From Afifellaceae bacterium (GTDB lineage Bacteria; Pseudomonadota; Alphaproteobacteria; Rhizobiales; Afifellaceae): a stretch of 64,000 bases of DNA. The notes under the pieces are model-generated. The model was given only the letters and a program-made list of their open reading frames with translations. It was not told the DNA's origin and did no database searches. Shown here piece by piece: positions 7,939 to 16,348 of this stretch (the stretch's first letter is position 1; the number at the start of each line of letters is the position of its first letter). Location: NCBI GenBank assembly GCA_028284625.1, contig JANQRH010000009.1, forward strand, positions 248,001 through 312,000, written 5' to 3'. Both the position numbers and the translations under genes were made by a program.

Positions 7939-8750
7939 AGCGGCATGGCGGCGACGAGACAGAAGCGGTTCTGGGCGCGCTCGCCAAAGATCGGCGGGCG
8001 AGGCTCAGACCCGATGGCGACGGCGATTATGTGGCCTCAGGGCCGGCTGGCGCGAAGGGGCGGCGGTTCGCCGGCGGATCGATCCGCGACCTCGTGGCGC
8101 GCGGCCTTATTGCTGGCGTGGACGGCGACGACGGACTCTGTCTCACGGGCGCCGGCGTCGCGTGGCTCAAGCGGCGCCGAAGCGGTGGCCTGCCGTTTCG
8201 AGAACAGCATCACGCCATCGCTGAAGTCCGGCCCGAGCCGGGCGGGCAGAATGTGCTTGCGACGTTGGAGGAGAGCCCGGTCGCGTCGCTGGCGCGGCGT
8301 GTGGGGCGATCGGGCAAGCCGTGGCTGCCTCCGCATGCGGCAGCGGCCGCCGAGCGGCTTCGGCGCGACTTTGAGATCGGCGGGCTGCAGCCGCGCATCA
8401 CCGCCAATTGGTCGGCAAGCGTGAGCGATGGCCGCCGCGCAGGCGACAATAGCGGCATCGGCGATCTGACCGACATGGCGTTGGCCGCCCGGCTGCGTTT
8501 CGACAAAGCGGTCGGCGCGGTCGGGCCTGAGCTCTCCGGTGTGCTCATCGATATCTGCTGCTTCCTCAAGGGCCTTGAGACTGTGGAGCGAGAGCGGCAA
8601 TGGCCGGCCCGCTCGGCGAAGCTGGTGCTTCGGCTGGCGCTAGAGCGCCTTGCCAGCCATTACGGCCTGATGGCTGAGGCATCCGGCCGGTCCGGCTCGG
8701 CTGGCATGCGCCATTGGGGCGCCGACGGCTACCGACCTGAGGTCAGCTAG
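7935..8750 (+). CDS. DUF6456 domain protein
   Basis: A 271-residue protein starting at GTG 7935. The C-terminal half carries the conserved region recognised as DUF6456 (ADNSG-like GDNSGIGDLTDMALAAR, then VLIDICCFLKGLETVERER and a final helix with RLALERLASHYG). The N-terminal third looks like a winged helix with a basic segment. It is translationally coupled to the DnaA-C-like gene, so the two probably act together as DNA-binding regulators. Its stop TAG is the last three bases of the CTAG that begins a twin-hairpin repeat. Confidence 0.85.
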   Translation: MKRHGGDETEAVLGALAKDRRARLRPDGDGDYVASGPAGAKGRRFAGGSIRDLVARGLIAGVDGDDGLCLTGAGVAWLKRRRSGGLPFREQHHAIAEVRPEPGGQNVLATLEESPVASLARRVGRSGKPWLPPHAAAAAERLRRDFEIGGLQPRITANWSASVSDGRRAGDNSGIGDLTDMALAARLRFDKAVGAVGPELSGVLIDICCFLKGLETVERERQWPARSAKLVLRLALERLASHYGLMAEASGRSGSAGMRHWGADGYRPEVS

Positions 8751-8913
8751 TGGATTGTTTCAGACATTTGATACCCACCTGCGGCCCATCCTTCATCAAA
8801 TGTCTGAAACCGAAAATCTACTAGAACTCTCGATTTGCTAGTGGTCCTTTTGATCGGAACGTTTGCCTTTACGTTGCTGCACGGTGACGCAAACGTTCCG
8901 ATCGGACCGCTAG
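8747..8913. repeat. CTAG-bounded twin-hairpin repeat, copy 1
   Basis: Two imperfect hairpins in tandem. Hairpin 1 (8747-8824) is bounded by CTAG and has a perfect 16-bp stem at 8757-8772 and 8795-8810. A 13-base spacer follows, then hairpin 2 (8838-8913), again bounded by CTAG, with a 15-bp stem at 8852-8866 and 8889-8903 extended by a further 5 bp after a four-base bulge. The outer CTAGs provide the stop codons of both flanking convergent genes. It probably acts as a bidirectional terminator. A second copy of the same architecture is at 12032-12200. Confidence 0.85.
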
Positions 8914-9347
8914 TGCACTTTGGCAAGTGCCGCCTGCGCGTCGGCCCGAATGCGCCCCACCATGGAACTCAGCCCGTTGGAGCGCTGCGAGGTCAGATGC
9001 TCACGCAGCCCAATGCGCGCGAACACCGCCTCCGGGTCGATCTCCAGGATTTCGTGTGGCGCGCGCCCAGAATAAAGCGCGAAGAGGATGGCAATCAGCC
9101 CGCGCACGATATGGGCGTCGCTGTCGCCGCGGAAACAGAGGCGCGGCTCACCGTCGCCACAAGGTTCGCTGACGAACCAGACCTGGCTGGCGCAGCCCTG
9201 CACCTTGTTGGCGTCGGTTCTGTCGGCATCCGGCAGATCGGGCAAGCCCTTGCCGAGCTCGATCACGTAGCGGTAGCGGTCTTCCCAATCATCAAGGAAG
9301 CTGAAATCCTCCACGAGGCCGTCGATCGTCGCGTGCTGTGCATCCAT
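8910..9347 (-). CDS. SufE family Fe-S cluster assembly protein
   Basis: A 145-residue SufE/CsdE-type protein, the sulphur acceptor that takes persulphide from a SufS/CsdA cysteine desulphurase and stimulates Fe-S cluster building in the cytoplasm. The acceptor cysteine lies in VQGCASQVW; flanking family landmarks are DDWEDRYRYVIELGKGLP and the C-terminal GLREHLTSQRSNGLSSMV. Length matches the family. No suf genes are in the window. Confidence 0.92.
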   Translation of the reverse strand: MDAQHATIDGLVEDFSFLDDWEDRYRYVIELGKGLPDLPDADRTDANKVQGCASQVWFVSEPCGDGEPRLCFRGDSDAHIVRGLIAILFALYSGRAPHEILEIDPEAVFARIGLREHLTSQRSNGLSSMVGRIRADAQAALAKVH

Positions 9348-9427
9348 GACCTCCCCATAGCACAGCGGAGGCTTTTGCTAAGCCTCGCAATGCGCCGCAG
9401 AGGTCCTTGTCGCTGAGGTCTTGGCGC

Positions 9428-9772
9428 CTACTGGCTATTGAGAGACGCCGTCCAGGCCGGCATCAGATCGGCCGTGGTCAGCGTGCCGTGATCGGCAGTC
9501 TGCTCGGCGAATGTCTGTCCCGCCGTCAGGCCCGCCGACACGATGTCGGCGCCAGTCTCCAGCTTCTGCGTCAGAAGAACAAGCGCCTCGCGGCTCGTCT
9601 CGCACGCCGCGGGATGGCGCTCGCAGACGCCGGTCACGTCCTGCAAAAGGATGCGCGCTGCGTAAGCGGTGTGCAGCAAGCTGACACGCGGCGAAGTCTC
9701 GTCGCTGTTGGCGGAGGGCGGCAACAGCAGAACCACCGTCGCCAGCCAGAAAAGCGAACGCGTTATAAACAT
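9428..9772 (-). CDS. DUF5330 family exported protein
   Basis: A 114-residue protein from the ATG at 9772. The N-terminus (MFITRSLFWLATVVLLLPP) is a signal peptide or membrane anchor. The conserved part has a pair of cysteines in GVCERHPAACETS, likely a disulphide in the periplasm, followed by a helical region. I recognise it as DUF5330, a family of unknown function in Hyphomicrobiales. It is monocistronic on the minus strand. Confidence 0.75.
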   Translation of the reverse strand: MFITRSLFWLATVVLLLPPSANSDETSPRVSLLHTAYAARILLQDVTGVCERHPAACETSREALVLLTQKLETGADIVSAGLTAGQTFAEQTADHGTLTTADLMPAWTASLNSQ

Positions 9773-10056
9773 GCCCGACCCTGTCATTTGTCTTTTTTTA
9801 GTGACGCCACTGAACCAGAGCGGAGTGAAGGGCGGGTTGCCAAACGCGTGACGGAGGTTGAGGATTTCGGAAACGCGCTTAATGGAATCTAAGCGGTGAC
9901 AAAGTCGTCGCTGGGCGAAAGCATCCCTTAACCCTGACGCTATCTTTCCCAGCGTTTGCAGCCGATTCCGAGGGGTCGGCCGGTCATGCTTCAGCCTTCC
10001 TTAAAGCCGCCTCTCGAATGTGCGGGCCAAGGTTTACGCCGGGCAAAGGCTAGTTG
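9773..10056. other. Intergenic region between divergent genes
   Basis: 284 bases between the DUF5330 gene and the PAS/ATPase-like gene, which point away from each other, so both promoters should be here. I see TTAA-containing stretches near 9928 and 9998, but not a full TTAA-N7-TTAA box, and no good sigma-70 pair. No convincing small gene or RNA. Confidence 0.5.
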
Positions 10057-11379
10057 ATGGCGCGTACTGCCGAGCAGATGCCGACACGTTCCGCTCCGTT
10101 CGAATTGAGTGGGCTTCTCCCAGAGGCGCTGGTCCCGTGGCACGGGTCGAATGCGTTGGAGGGGGACGATGTGGCGGCGCGCGCTGTTGCGTGCGCCGGG
10201 GCGGCTGCTTTGGTTGCGCTGCCGTTTCTGTTGCTGGCCTCGGTGGTGCTTGAGGCTCCGTTCGCCGCGCCAGCGGCGATCGCAGCGGGGTATTTGTTGA
10301 TCCCGCGCGCGGCCGGCTTGCGCTTTCCGTATGGTGTCGCGGTTGCAAGCATTGTCGTGCCGTTGGCCCTGGTGATGTGGTCGCTGGGCTATCTGCTTCT
10401 GCTGGATGGTCCTTCGCAGGGGGAACTGGCGGCCGCGCTGCTTGCGCCATTCTTTGCCGCCGCGCCGGCTGTGGCGCGTCTGGCTGTTGCAACGCGCGAC
10501 GAGAGCGCTGTCGTAACGGCTAGGCGGAGTGCTGATTGCCTTGACCGGCTTGCACCATCAGAAGCGGTACTTGTCGTGCGGGGCGATGGGGAATTGCTTG
10601 CGGCAACGCAGGCGGCGCGTGCGACGCTCGGTCTTCTGGAGGAGACGAGCGGCGGTGATGTCGGACGCCGCTTCGGCTTGCTCGACAGGCCCAAGCTTGC
10701 GGAAGCGATCGGGCATTGCCTGAGGGGGCAGGAGCGGACGGAGGTCACGCTGCGGTCGGCCGGCGATCGAAGCGGCCGGACGGGTTACACAGCGGAGGTT
10801 TCGGAAGCCGGGGGTGGAGCCGTCTCCATCCGCCTGCGTGAAGCGCTATCGGATGTGTCGGCTCGGGCGGAGGACGCAGGCGCTGTGCAGAGCACAGCGG
10901 GGCCCGATGCGCCGGACTGGAACGACGGCGAGGGGTGCGACGTCACCGAGGCCGTCGCCTTCGCGATGCGGCGTTGCGAAACGACGGCCGAGGCGCGCGG
11001 TGTGGTGCTGAGCGCCGATGTGGAAAGCGATCTGTGGGCGCGATGCGACCGGCAGGTCTGCCGGCGCATCCTTCACCTCCTGATCGATGGCGCGCTTCAC
11101 CAAAGCGGTCCGGAATGTGCAATCGCGTTGAGTGGGCGAGGCCTGCGCGGTGTCGTGCTCCTGAGGCTCGCTGTTCGTTTCACATCAGAATGGACGGATG
11201 CGCCGAGCGGTGCGGCGATATGGTCGAGCCTGCGTGGCGCGGTGGAAGAGGTCGGCGGCACGCTCGTCGTTGAGGAGACGCCTGGGGAAACGCGGCTCAG
11301 CGTTCGGCTTGAGCGGACCGCGCCGCAGCAGACGATCGCCGAAGGCGAGAGGAATGAGGATTTAGGGGGCAGGGATTGA
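10057..11379 (+). CDS. Degenerate membrane sensor histidine-kinase-like protein
   Basis: A 440-residue protein. Three to four hydrophobic segments lie between residues about 45 and 150, followed by a PAS-like region (EAVLVVRGDGELLAATQAARATLG) and a C-terminal region resembling a histidine-kinase ATPase fold (CRRILHLLIDGALHQSG in the place of the N box). I cannot find an H box with a phosphorylatable histidine, nor the usual DxGxG and GxGxG glycine boxes, so it is probably not an active kinase. It ends one base into the start of the peptidoglycan-binding gene, with which it forms an operon. Confidence 0.65.
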   Translation: MARTAEQMPTRSAPFELSGLLPEALVPWHGSNALEGDDVAARAVACAGAAALVALPFLLLASVVLEAPFAAPAAIAAGYLLIPRAAGLRFPYGVAVASIVVPLALVMWSLGYLLLLDGPSQGELAAALLAPFFAAAPAVARLAVATRDESAVVTARRSADCLDRLAPSEAVLVVRGDGELLAATQAARATLGLLEETSGGDVGRRFGLLDRPKLAEAIGHCLRGQERTEVTLRSAGDRSGRTGYTAEVSEAGGGAVSIRLREALSDVSARAEDAGAVQSTAGPDAPDWNDGEGCDVTEAVAFAMRRCETTAEARGVVLSADVESDLWARCDRQVCRRILHLLIDGALHQSGPECAIALSGRGLRGVVLLRLAVRFTSEWTDAPSGAAIWSSLRGAVEEVGGTLVVEETPGETRLSVRLERTAPQQTIAEGERNEDLGGRD

Positions 11380-12035
11380 TGGGTGTTCAAGTTTTGATCA
11401 AGCCAATGATGCGCCCGCCCGCGCTGGCGGTCGGCGGACTTGTCGTGGTGTTTGCTTTGGTTGCCGGCAACGCGCTCCTGCTGCAGCCGCGGCCGCATCC
11501 GGCGCCGTTGGTGAATACGCGCGCCACGATCGATGAGCCAACGCAGAACGACGATGCGCTGACGCTGTTGGTCCAGCCGGAGGCCACGCAGCAGCGCGCC
11601 GACGACCTGGTGCTGGCTGTTCAGTCGGCGCTGCGCCAGAGCGGCCATTACGGCGGCCCGCTCGACGGCTTGTCGGGGCCGCAGACCGAGCAGGCGATAT
11701 TTGCGTTCCAGTCTGCAAATGGTCTGCTGGCGACCGGTGAGCCGAGCCTGGAGCTTCTGGCGGAGATCAAGGCCGCGAAAGCGCAGGACAAAAGTTCCTT
11801 GGCGGAACTGGCGGCAGCCGAACCAGAACCGATGCCCGACCCGCGCGTAGCGGCCGTGCAGCAGGCTCTGGCGATCTCTGCCTACGGGCCGTTGCGCAGT
11901 GACGGATTTCTCGGGCCGCAGACGCATAATGCGATCAGGCGCTTTCAACAGGATCACGGTCTGCAGCCGACCGGCGAGATCACCGACGCGTTGATCGTGG
12001 AGCTGCGTGCGGCCGGCGCGCTCCGGGACGACTAG
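11379..12035 (+). CDS. Membrane-anchored protein with two peptidoglycan-binding domains
   Basis: A 218-residue protein with one N-terminal transmembrane helix (residues about 12-33) and two PG_binding_1 repeats, around residues 78-128 (GGPLDGLSGPQTEQAIFAFQ) and 160-212 (SDGFLGPQTHNAIRRFQ). These modules bind the cell wall in the periplasm. The coding region ends in the CTAG of the second twin-hairpin repeat. A link between the wall and the upstream sensor-like protein is possible but unproven. Confidence 0.85.
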   Translation: MGVQVLIKPMMRPPALAVGGLVVVFALVAGNALLLQPRPHPAPLVNTRATIDEPTQNDDALTLLVQPEATQQRADDLVLAVQSALRQSGHYGGPLDGLSGPQTEQAIFAFQSANGLLATGEPSLELLAEIKAAKAQDKSSLAELAAAEPEPMPDPRVAAVQQALAISAYGPLRSDGFLGPQTHNAIRRFQQDHGLQPTGEITDALIVELRAAGALRDD

Positions 12036-12200
12036 TGTGGTGGGTTTGAAGTTCCTACTATTATTTCGGCGGTCTCATCATAGGAACTTCGAACCCCAAA
12101 ACCACACTAGATTCAATATCTTGTCTAGTATCCTTATCGAATCTGAAGTTCGTTCGGAGGTGGCTGAATAGTAATGCGAACTTCAGATTCGGGACACTAG
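12032..12200. repeat. CTAG-bounded twin-hairpin repeat, copy 2
   Basis: Same layout as the copy at 8747-8913. Hairpin 1 (12032-12110) is CTAG-bounded with outer arms GTGTGGT/ACCACAC and a main stem at 12042-12057 and 12081-12097 with one irregularity. A 14-base spacer follows, then hairpin 2 (12125-12200) with a perfect 14-bp stem at 12139-12152 and 12177-12190, again CTAG at both ends. The stem sequences differ from copy 1, so it is the architecture that is conserved. The first CTAG supplies the stop of the upstream gene, and the next gene's ATG follows the last CTAG directly. Confidence 0.85.
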
Positions 12201-12575
12201 ATGCTGCGTCGCCTTCGGACGGATTTCTGGGTCGCCGCACTCAGACGTCGTGCGGAGCAGGCGGGCGCCTACGTGTCCATTGCCCGGCGCGGCGCCGACG
12301 AAGCGGGCGCGGTGTTCATCCTCGTCGATCGTCGCGATGGGGCGTTCGATCTCTATGGCCCAGCCGCGCAAAGCGTGTTCGACGAAGAGCGCCCGGTGGA
12401 CCGGCTGTTCTCGCTTCTGGCTACGGAAGCGCCGCAGGATGCAGTGCAGGCGCGCATCGATCAGGAGATGCGCTTCGATCCCGATCTGTGGCTGATCGAC
12501 ATTGAGGACAAGCAAGGTCGCGCGTTCGTCGAGCTTGCGCCCGATCAGGATGAGCGTGGGTTCACTCCGCGTTAA
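12201..12575 (+). CDS. DUF1491 family protein
   Basis: A 124-residue soluble protein recognised as DUF1491 from RLRTDFWVAALRRRAEQAGAY at the start, ARRGADEAGAVFILVDRRDG, and the ending DPDLWLIDIEDKQGRAF. The family is widespread in alphaproteobacteria and has no known function. Its ATG directly follows the terminal CTAG of the twin-hairpin repeat, so its 5' leader would contain hairpin 2 and no clear Shine-Dalgarno sequence is visible. Confidence 0.88.
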   Translation: MLRRLRTDFWVAALRRRAEQAGAYVSIARRGADEAGAVFILVDRRDGAFDLYGPAAQSVFDEERPVDRLFSLLATEAPQDAVQARIDQEMRFDPDLWLIDIEDKQGRAFVELAPDQDERGFTPR

Positions 12576-12622
12576 CCACAATGCGGCCAGATCGCATTGG
12601 GCTGGAATGAGAGAGTAGCAAG

Positions 12623-12802
12623 ATGGCTAAGATATTGCCGTTTGCGATCGATGGGGCGAGCCGAAAACGGAAGACGCCGGTGACCGGCGGAGTCGTGGTC
12701 ATCTTTCCGGGCATTCGGGTGGAGTATCACGACGGCGCTCCGCAACCCGACGCGAAGAACCATCAGCGTCGCGGGGCGAGCAAGGACGTTCTATCCGCCT
12801 GA
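12623..12802 (+). CDS. Small conserved hypothetical protein
   Basis: A 59-residue basic protein starting MAKILPFAIDG from the ATG at 12623, with AGAGAG-like purines upstream. The middle is a short beta-like segment (TGGVVVIFPGIRVEYHDG) and the ends are polar and lysine/arginine rich. It follows the DUF1491 gene by 47 bases on the same strand and ends one base before the end of the convergent DUF1254 gene. The family is unnamed to my knowledge. Confidence 0.6.
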   Translation: MAKILPFAIDGASRKRKTPVTGGVVVIFPGIRVEYHDGAPQPDAKNHQRRGASKDVLSA

Positions 12803-12803
12803 C

Positions 12804-13421
12804 TCAGCCCGACTCGGGCGGCGGGATCACAGAAGGCGCGGGCAGGCATTCCGACTGCGTGAGGATGCGTTGCGCGTCGGCGCGCGTGGCGGCGGTCGGA
12901 GCAAAAAGCCGCAATATCGCGATCAGCTCATCGCCCGGACTTTCAACGACAATCGTTAGTTCAAGCTCGACCGTCGGGTTGTCGCGCAGCCGTTGGTTCT
13001 GCTCGCTGTTCACGACGATCATGTCGAGGCGTCCTTGCGCGGCCGTGCGGTCGTTCAGGCTGAAGACGATCGTGCCCTGCGGATCGTAGAGCGCCACAGA
13101 CCAGAACCGGTCGCGCGCATCGACCGTGATGCCGGCGGGCGCGTCGCCAAGATTGAGCCGGCATGCGCCGTTGACGAAGAGCGGATCGAGGCCCGGCACA
13201 CCGTCTTCGATGGATCCGCCGGCCGGTAGCTCGGCGAATTGGTTTTCGCCGGAATGGGGCGCGAGGCGCGACCAGCCATCCGCTTTGGCGAGGTAAGGCA
13301 CCGCCAGGATCACCACGATATGGATGGCGCCCGCCAGCAGCGCCGTGCCGATCACCAACGTCGCAATGGTGCTGAGCGAAAAGCGCGGCTGCCAGTGCTT
13401 TAAAAGAGTGAGCGTGATCAT
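12804..13421 (-). CDS. DUF1254 domain-containing membrane-anchored protein
   Basis: A 205-residue protein with one N-terminal transmembrane segment (residues about 20-43) and a periplasmic domain with RFWSVALYDPQGTIVFSLN. The wording and partnership with the next gene match the short DUF1254-type proteins that occur beside DUF1214 proteins in Hyphomicrobiales. The function is unknown. It overlaps the DUF1214 gene by 4 bases, so the pair is co-translated. Confidence 0.8.
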   Translation of the reverse strand: MITLTLLKHWQPRFSLSTIATLVIGTALLAGAIHIVVILAVPYLAKADGWSRLAPHSGENQFAELPAGGSIEDGVPGLDPLFVNGACRLNLGDAPAGITVDARDRFWSVALYDPQGTIVFSLNDRTAAQGRLDMIVVNSEQNQRLRDNPTVELELTIVVESPGDELIAILRLFAPTAATRADAQRILTQSECLPAPSVIPPPESG

Positions 13422-13993
13422 GTGCAGCGGTCGCGGATAATGCTCGGCATGAATAAGGTCGTGAGCGCTGTGCCGGTACGCGCCGAGGTGTCGTAGAGGC
13501 GGATCACGACCCGAAAGCGGCCAGCGCCATCAGTGGAAATCCAGTTGCCGGTTTGCGGCTTGGGCGACAGCGTGATCTCGAAAGAGCCATCGGCGGAGCG
13601 CAACAGGTTTTGGCTGCCCAGTGCCGCAACGCCGCTTGGGCCCTCCACGAACTGGCCGTTGAGGTCTTCCAGCGCGACCGTCCACAGCCGCGCCGGCGGC
13701 GTCTGCCCGGCAATCCGATAGTCGCAGGCCGCGGAGAGCGGCGCACCGGAATCGTCGTCCTGGGCGAGAAGCATCAGGCCTTCGCCGGAGCCGAGCGGTA
13801 TCTCGCCGACGCGCGCCAGCCGGGCGCGCGAATAGGGATCAGCATCGGCGGTGCCGGCATTCGGCCAGGCCTGCCAGGCGCCGAGCGCGATCGCGTCAAT
13901 CGGTGTGGGCGAGCGGACGGTCAGCCAAGCGGTCCACAGCCCCAGCGTCAGCGCTGCGGCTGTGGCGACAAGCATAGAGACGGCCGAACGCAA
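13418..13993 (-). CDS. DUF1214 domain-containing protein
   Basis: A 191-residue protein with an N-terminal hydrophobic anchor (residues about 7-27) and a domain with the DUF1214 elements RLWTVALEDLNGQFV, FEITLSPKPQTGNWISTDG and FRVVIRLYDTS. It lies 2 bases after the penicillin-binding protein gene and overlaps the DUF1254 gene, so the three form an operon. A periplasmic, envelope-related role is inferred from the anchor and the neighbours. Confidence 0.85.
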   Translation of the reverse strand: MRSAVSMLVATAAALTLGLWTAWLTVRSPTPIDAIALGAWQAWPNAGTADADPYSRARLARVGEIPLGSGEGLMLLAQDDDSGAPLSAACDYRIAGQTPPARLWTVALEDLNGQFVEGPSGVAALGSQNLLRSADGSFEITLSPKPQTGNWISTDGAGRFRVVIRLYDTSARTGTALTTLFMPSIIRDRCT

Positions 13994-13995
13994 GA

Positions 13996-16140
13996 TTATT
14001 GCGTCGCCGCCTCGCCGCGGGGCTCAAGCGCGGCCTGGCGCTGGAGTGGGTCGCCGTTGGCTTCGCGGAAGCGCTCCTCCAGGCGGCCGAGCGCGGACGA
14101 CGTCTGCGGCGCAAGGCGGCCGGATGCACCGGGATCAAGCAAATCCTCATCACCGGCTTCGGCGACGAGCGCTTCGCCGGTCGTGTCGGGCGGCGGCAAT
14201 CCGGGCAGCGGCTTGGGAATCTCGTAGGCCATCGCCACGCGCATGAACTTCGCCCACGTCATTGCCGGCAGATTGCCGCCGGTCAGGCGCCTGGTCGGTT
14301 CGTAATTGTCGTTGCCGAGCCAAACGGCGGTCGTGTAATTGCCGGTGAAGCCGACGAACCATGCATCGCGATAGGCGTTGGTCGTGCCGGTCTTGCCGGC
14401 GACCTGAATGCCAGGCAGGCGTGCGCGCCGTCCGGTGCCGGCTTCCGCAACATTGTGCAGCATGTCGACCATGCCGGCGACCGTCGTCTCTTTCAGCACG
14501 CGCTGGCGCGGCTGCGGATTGGCGTTCGTGTCGTAGATGGCGACGCCGCCGGAATTGCGAATTTCGATGATGCCGCGCGGCTCCACACGATACCCGCCAT
14601 TGGCGATGGACGAATATCCCGTCGCCTGATCGAGCACCGTCAACTCGGAGCTGCCAAGCGCCAGCGAGCGCGTGACGCGGATCGGCGACATGACCCCCAT
14701 GGCATGCGCGAGGTCGGCGATCGGCTGGCGACCGGTCTTGATCGACAGGCGCACGGCCACGGTGTTGAGCGATTGCCTCAGCGCATTTCTAAGCGAGAGC
14801 CGGCCCTTGAAGGAGCGGCCGTAATTCTGCGGCGACCAATTGCCGATCGACACCGGCGCATCGAGGACGATGGTGTCAGGCTCGTAGCGGCCGGTCTCAA
14901 GCGCGACGGCATAGACATAGGGCTTGAAGGACGAGCCCGGCTGGCGCATGGCGTTGACGGCGCGATTGAAGGTGGACGTGCCGTAGTCGCGGCCGCCCAC
15001 CATGGCGCGGATGGTGCCGTCGGGCTCCATGGAGACGAGCGCGCCCTGGCGGACATTCATCGACTCGCCGGATTCGCGAAGAGTCGATTCAATCGCCGCC
15101 TCGGCCGCCTTCTGCATGCGCATGTCGAGCGTGGTGCGGGCGATCAGCACCTTCTCGGAACCGTCGACGCGCCGCTTCACCTGCTCAAACGCCCAGTCGA
15201 GGAAATAGTCGGCGCTGGCGATCTGGCTGCGCTCCACGGCGGCGGCCGGGTTACGGCGAGCGCCGACAACCTGGCCCTCGGTCATGAAGCCGGCCTCCAC
15301 CATGTTGGAAAGCACTTCATTGGCGCGGCCGCGGGCGGCGGGAAGGTTGATGTGCGGGGCATAGCGCGCCGGCGCCTTGAAGAGGCCGGCAAGCAATGCG
15401 GACTCAGCAAGATTGATGTCGGTCACCTTCTTGCCGAAGTAAAACTCCGACGCAGCGCTGACACCCGTCGTGCCGCCGCCCATATAAGCGCGATCAAGAT
15501 AGAGCTTCAGAATCTCGCGCTTCGACAGATTGGTCTCCAGCCAAAGCGCCAGATAGGCCTCCTTGATCTTGCGCTGCAGCGTGCGCTCGTTGGAGAGGAA
15601 CAGGTTCTTGGCGAGCTGCTGGGTGATCGACGAGCCGCCTTGCACAACGCCGCCGGCACGGGCGTTCTCAAGCATGGCGCGGAACGTGCCCATGACGTCG
15701 ATGCCGAAATGCGTGAAGAAGCGGCGGTCCTCTGTGGCCAGCACCGCCTTGACCAAATGGTCGGGCAGGTCCTCCAGCTCGACCGTATCGTCCTGCAGAA
15801 CGCCGCGCCGGCCGATGACGTTGCCGTAGCGGTCGAGGAAGGTGACGGAGTAATCCGTCTGGGTGCGCCAGTCGCTGCCAATCTCGTCGAAGGCGGGGAC
15901 GGCAAGCGCGAGCATGACCAGCGCACCGGCAACACTTAGCGTCGCGCCCTCGGACGCGGCCTCCGTGAAGCCGCGCCATACGCCCTCCACATGGAAGCGG
16001 CGCATGAAATTGGAGAAGCGTTCCCAGTAATCGGCGAGGTCGCGACCGGTGTCGTGAAGGGATGAATCGATCAGCCCGTCGAGCGCTAACAAGCGCCGAC
16101 GCCATTTACCGCGGCTTTCGCTGCGGAACGGATCTTTCAT
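13996..16140 (-). CDS. Penicillin-binding protein 1A, bifunctional transglycosylase/transpeptidase
   Basis: Polymerises and cross-links peptidoglycan at the outer face of the inner membrane. About 714 residues from ATG 16140. There is one transmembrane segment near residues 70-87. The glycosyltransferase domain has the catalytic ATEDRRFFTHFGID motif (Glu about 137) and GGSSITQQLAKNLFL. The transpeptidase domain has SxxK in QPGSSFKPY (Ser about 403) and the KTG box in GKTGTTNAYRDAWFVGFTG. The C-terminal 80 residues are polar. It heads an operon with the DUF1214 and DUF1254 genes. Confidence 0.93.
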   Translation of the reverse strand: MKDPFRSESRGKWRRRLLALDGLIDSSLHDTGRDLADYWERFSNFMRRFHVEGVWRGFTEAASEGATLSVAGALVMLALAVPAFDEIGSDWRTQTDYSVTFLDRYGNVIGRRGVLQDDTVELEDLPDHLVKAVLATEDRRFFTHFGIDVMGTFRAMLENARAGGVVQGGSSITQQLAKNLFLSNERTLQRKIKEAYLALWLETNLSKREILKLYLDRAYMGGGTTGVSAASEFYFGKKVTDINLAESALLAGLFKAPARYAPHINLPAARGRANEVLSNMVEAGFMTEGQVVGARRNPAAAVERSQIASADYFLDWAFEQVKRRVDGSEKVLIARTTLDMRMQKAAEAAIESTLRESGESMNVRQGALVSMEPDGTIRAMVGGRDYGTSTFNRAVNAMRQPGSSFKPYVYAVALETGRYEPDTIVLDAPVSIGNWSPQNYGRSFKGRLSLRNALRQSLNTVAVRLSIKTGRQPIADLAHAMGVMSPIRVTRSLALGSSELTVLDQATGYSSIANGGYRVEPRGIIEIRNSGGVAIYDTNANPQPRQRVLKETTVAGMVDMLHNVAEAGTGRRARLPGIQVAGKTGTTNAYRDAWFVGFTGNYTTAVWLGNDNYEPTRRLTGGNLPAMTWAKFMRVAMAYEIPKPLPGLPPPDTTGEALVAEAGDEDLLDPGASGRLAPQTSSALGRLEERFREANGDPLQRQAALEPRGEAATQ

Positions 16141-16348
16141 CCAGGCCAACCTCGCGCCCCTCCCTTTGGCTCAAATGTAGATTCCGTCAATCTTTTTCCG
16201 GACGCAAGGGTGTGATTCGCGCTGATTTAACGGCGAGTGTGGTGAATTGGCCCGAAATGCCGGGAGAAGTCCGTCGAGACCGCCGGAGTCTGCGAATCTC
16301 GCGGCAGAGCGAGGCGTGCCCGATGCGTGGCGACGAACTTAAGTCGGC

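Noticed and set aside
13999-15939. Long plus-strand open frame of 646 codons
   Set aside because: Antisense to the penicillin-binding protein gene; composition is arginine-rich and without any domain, as expected for a shadow in GC-rich DNA.
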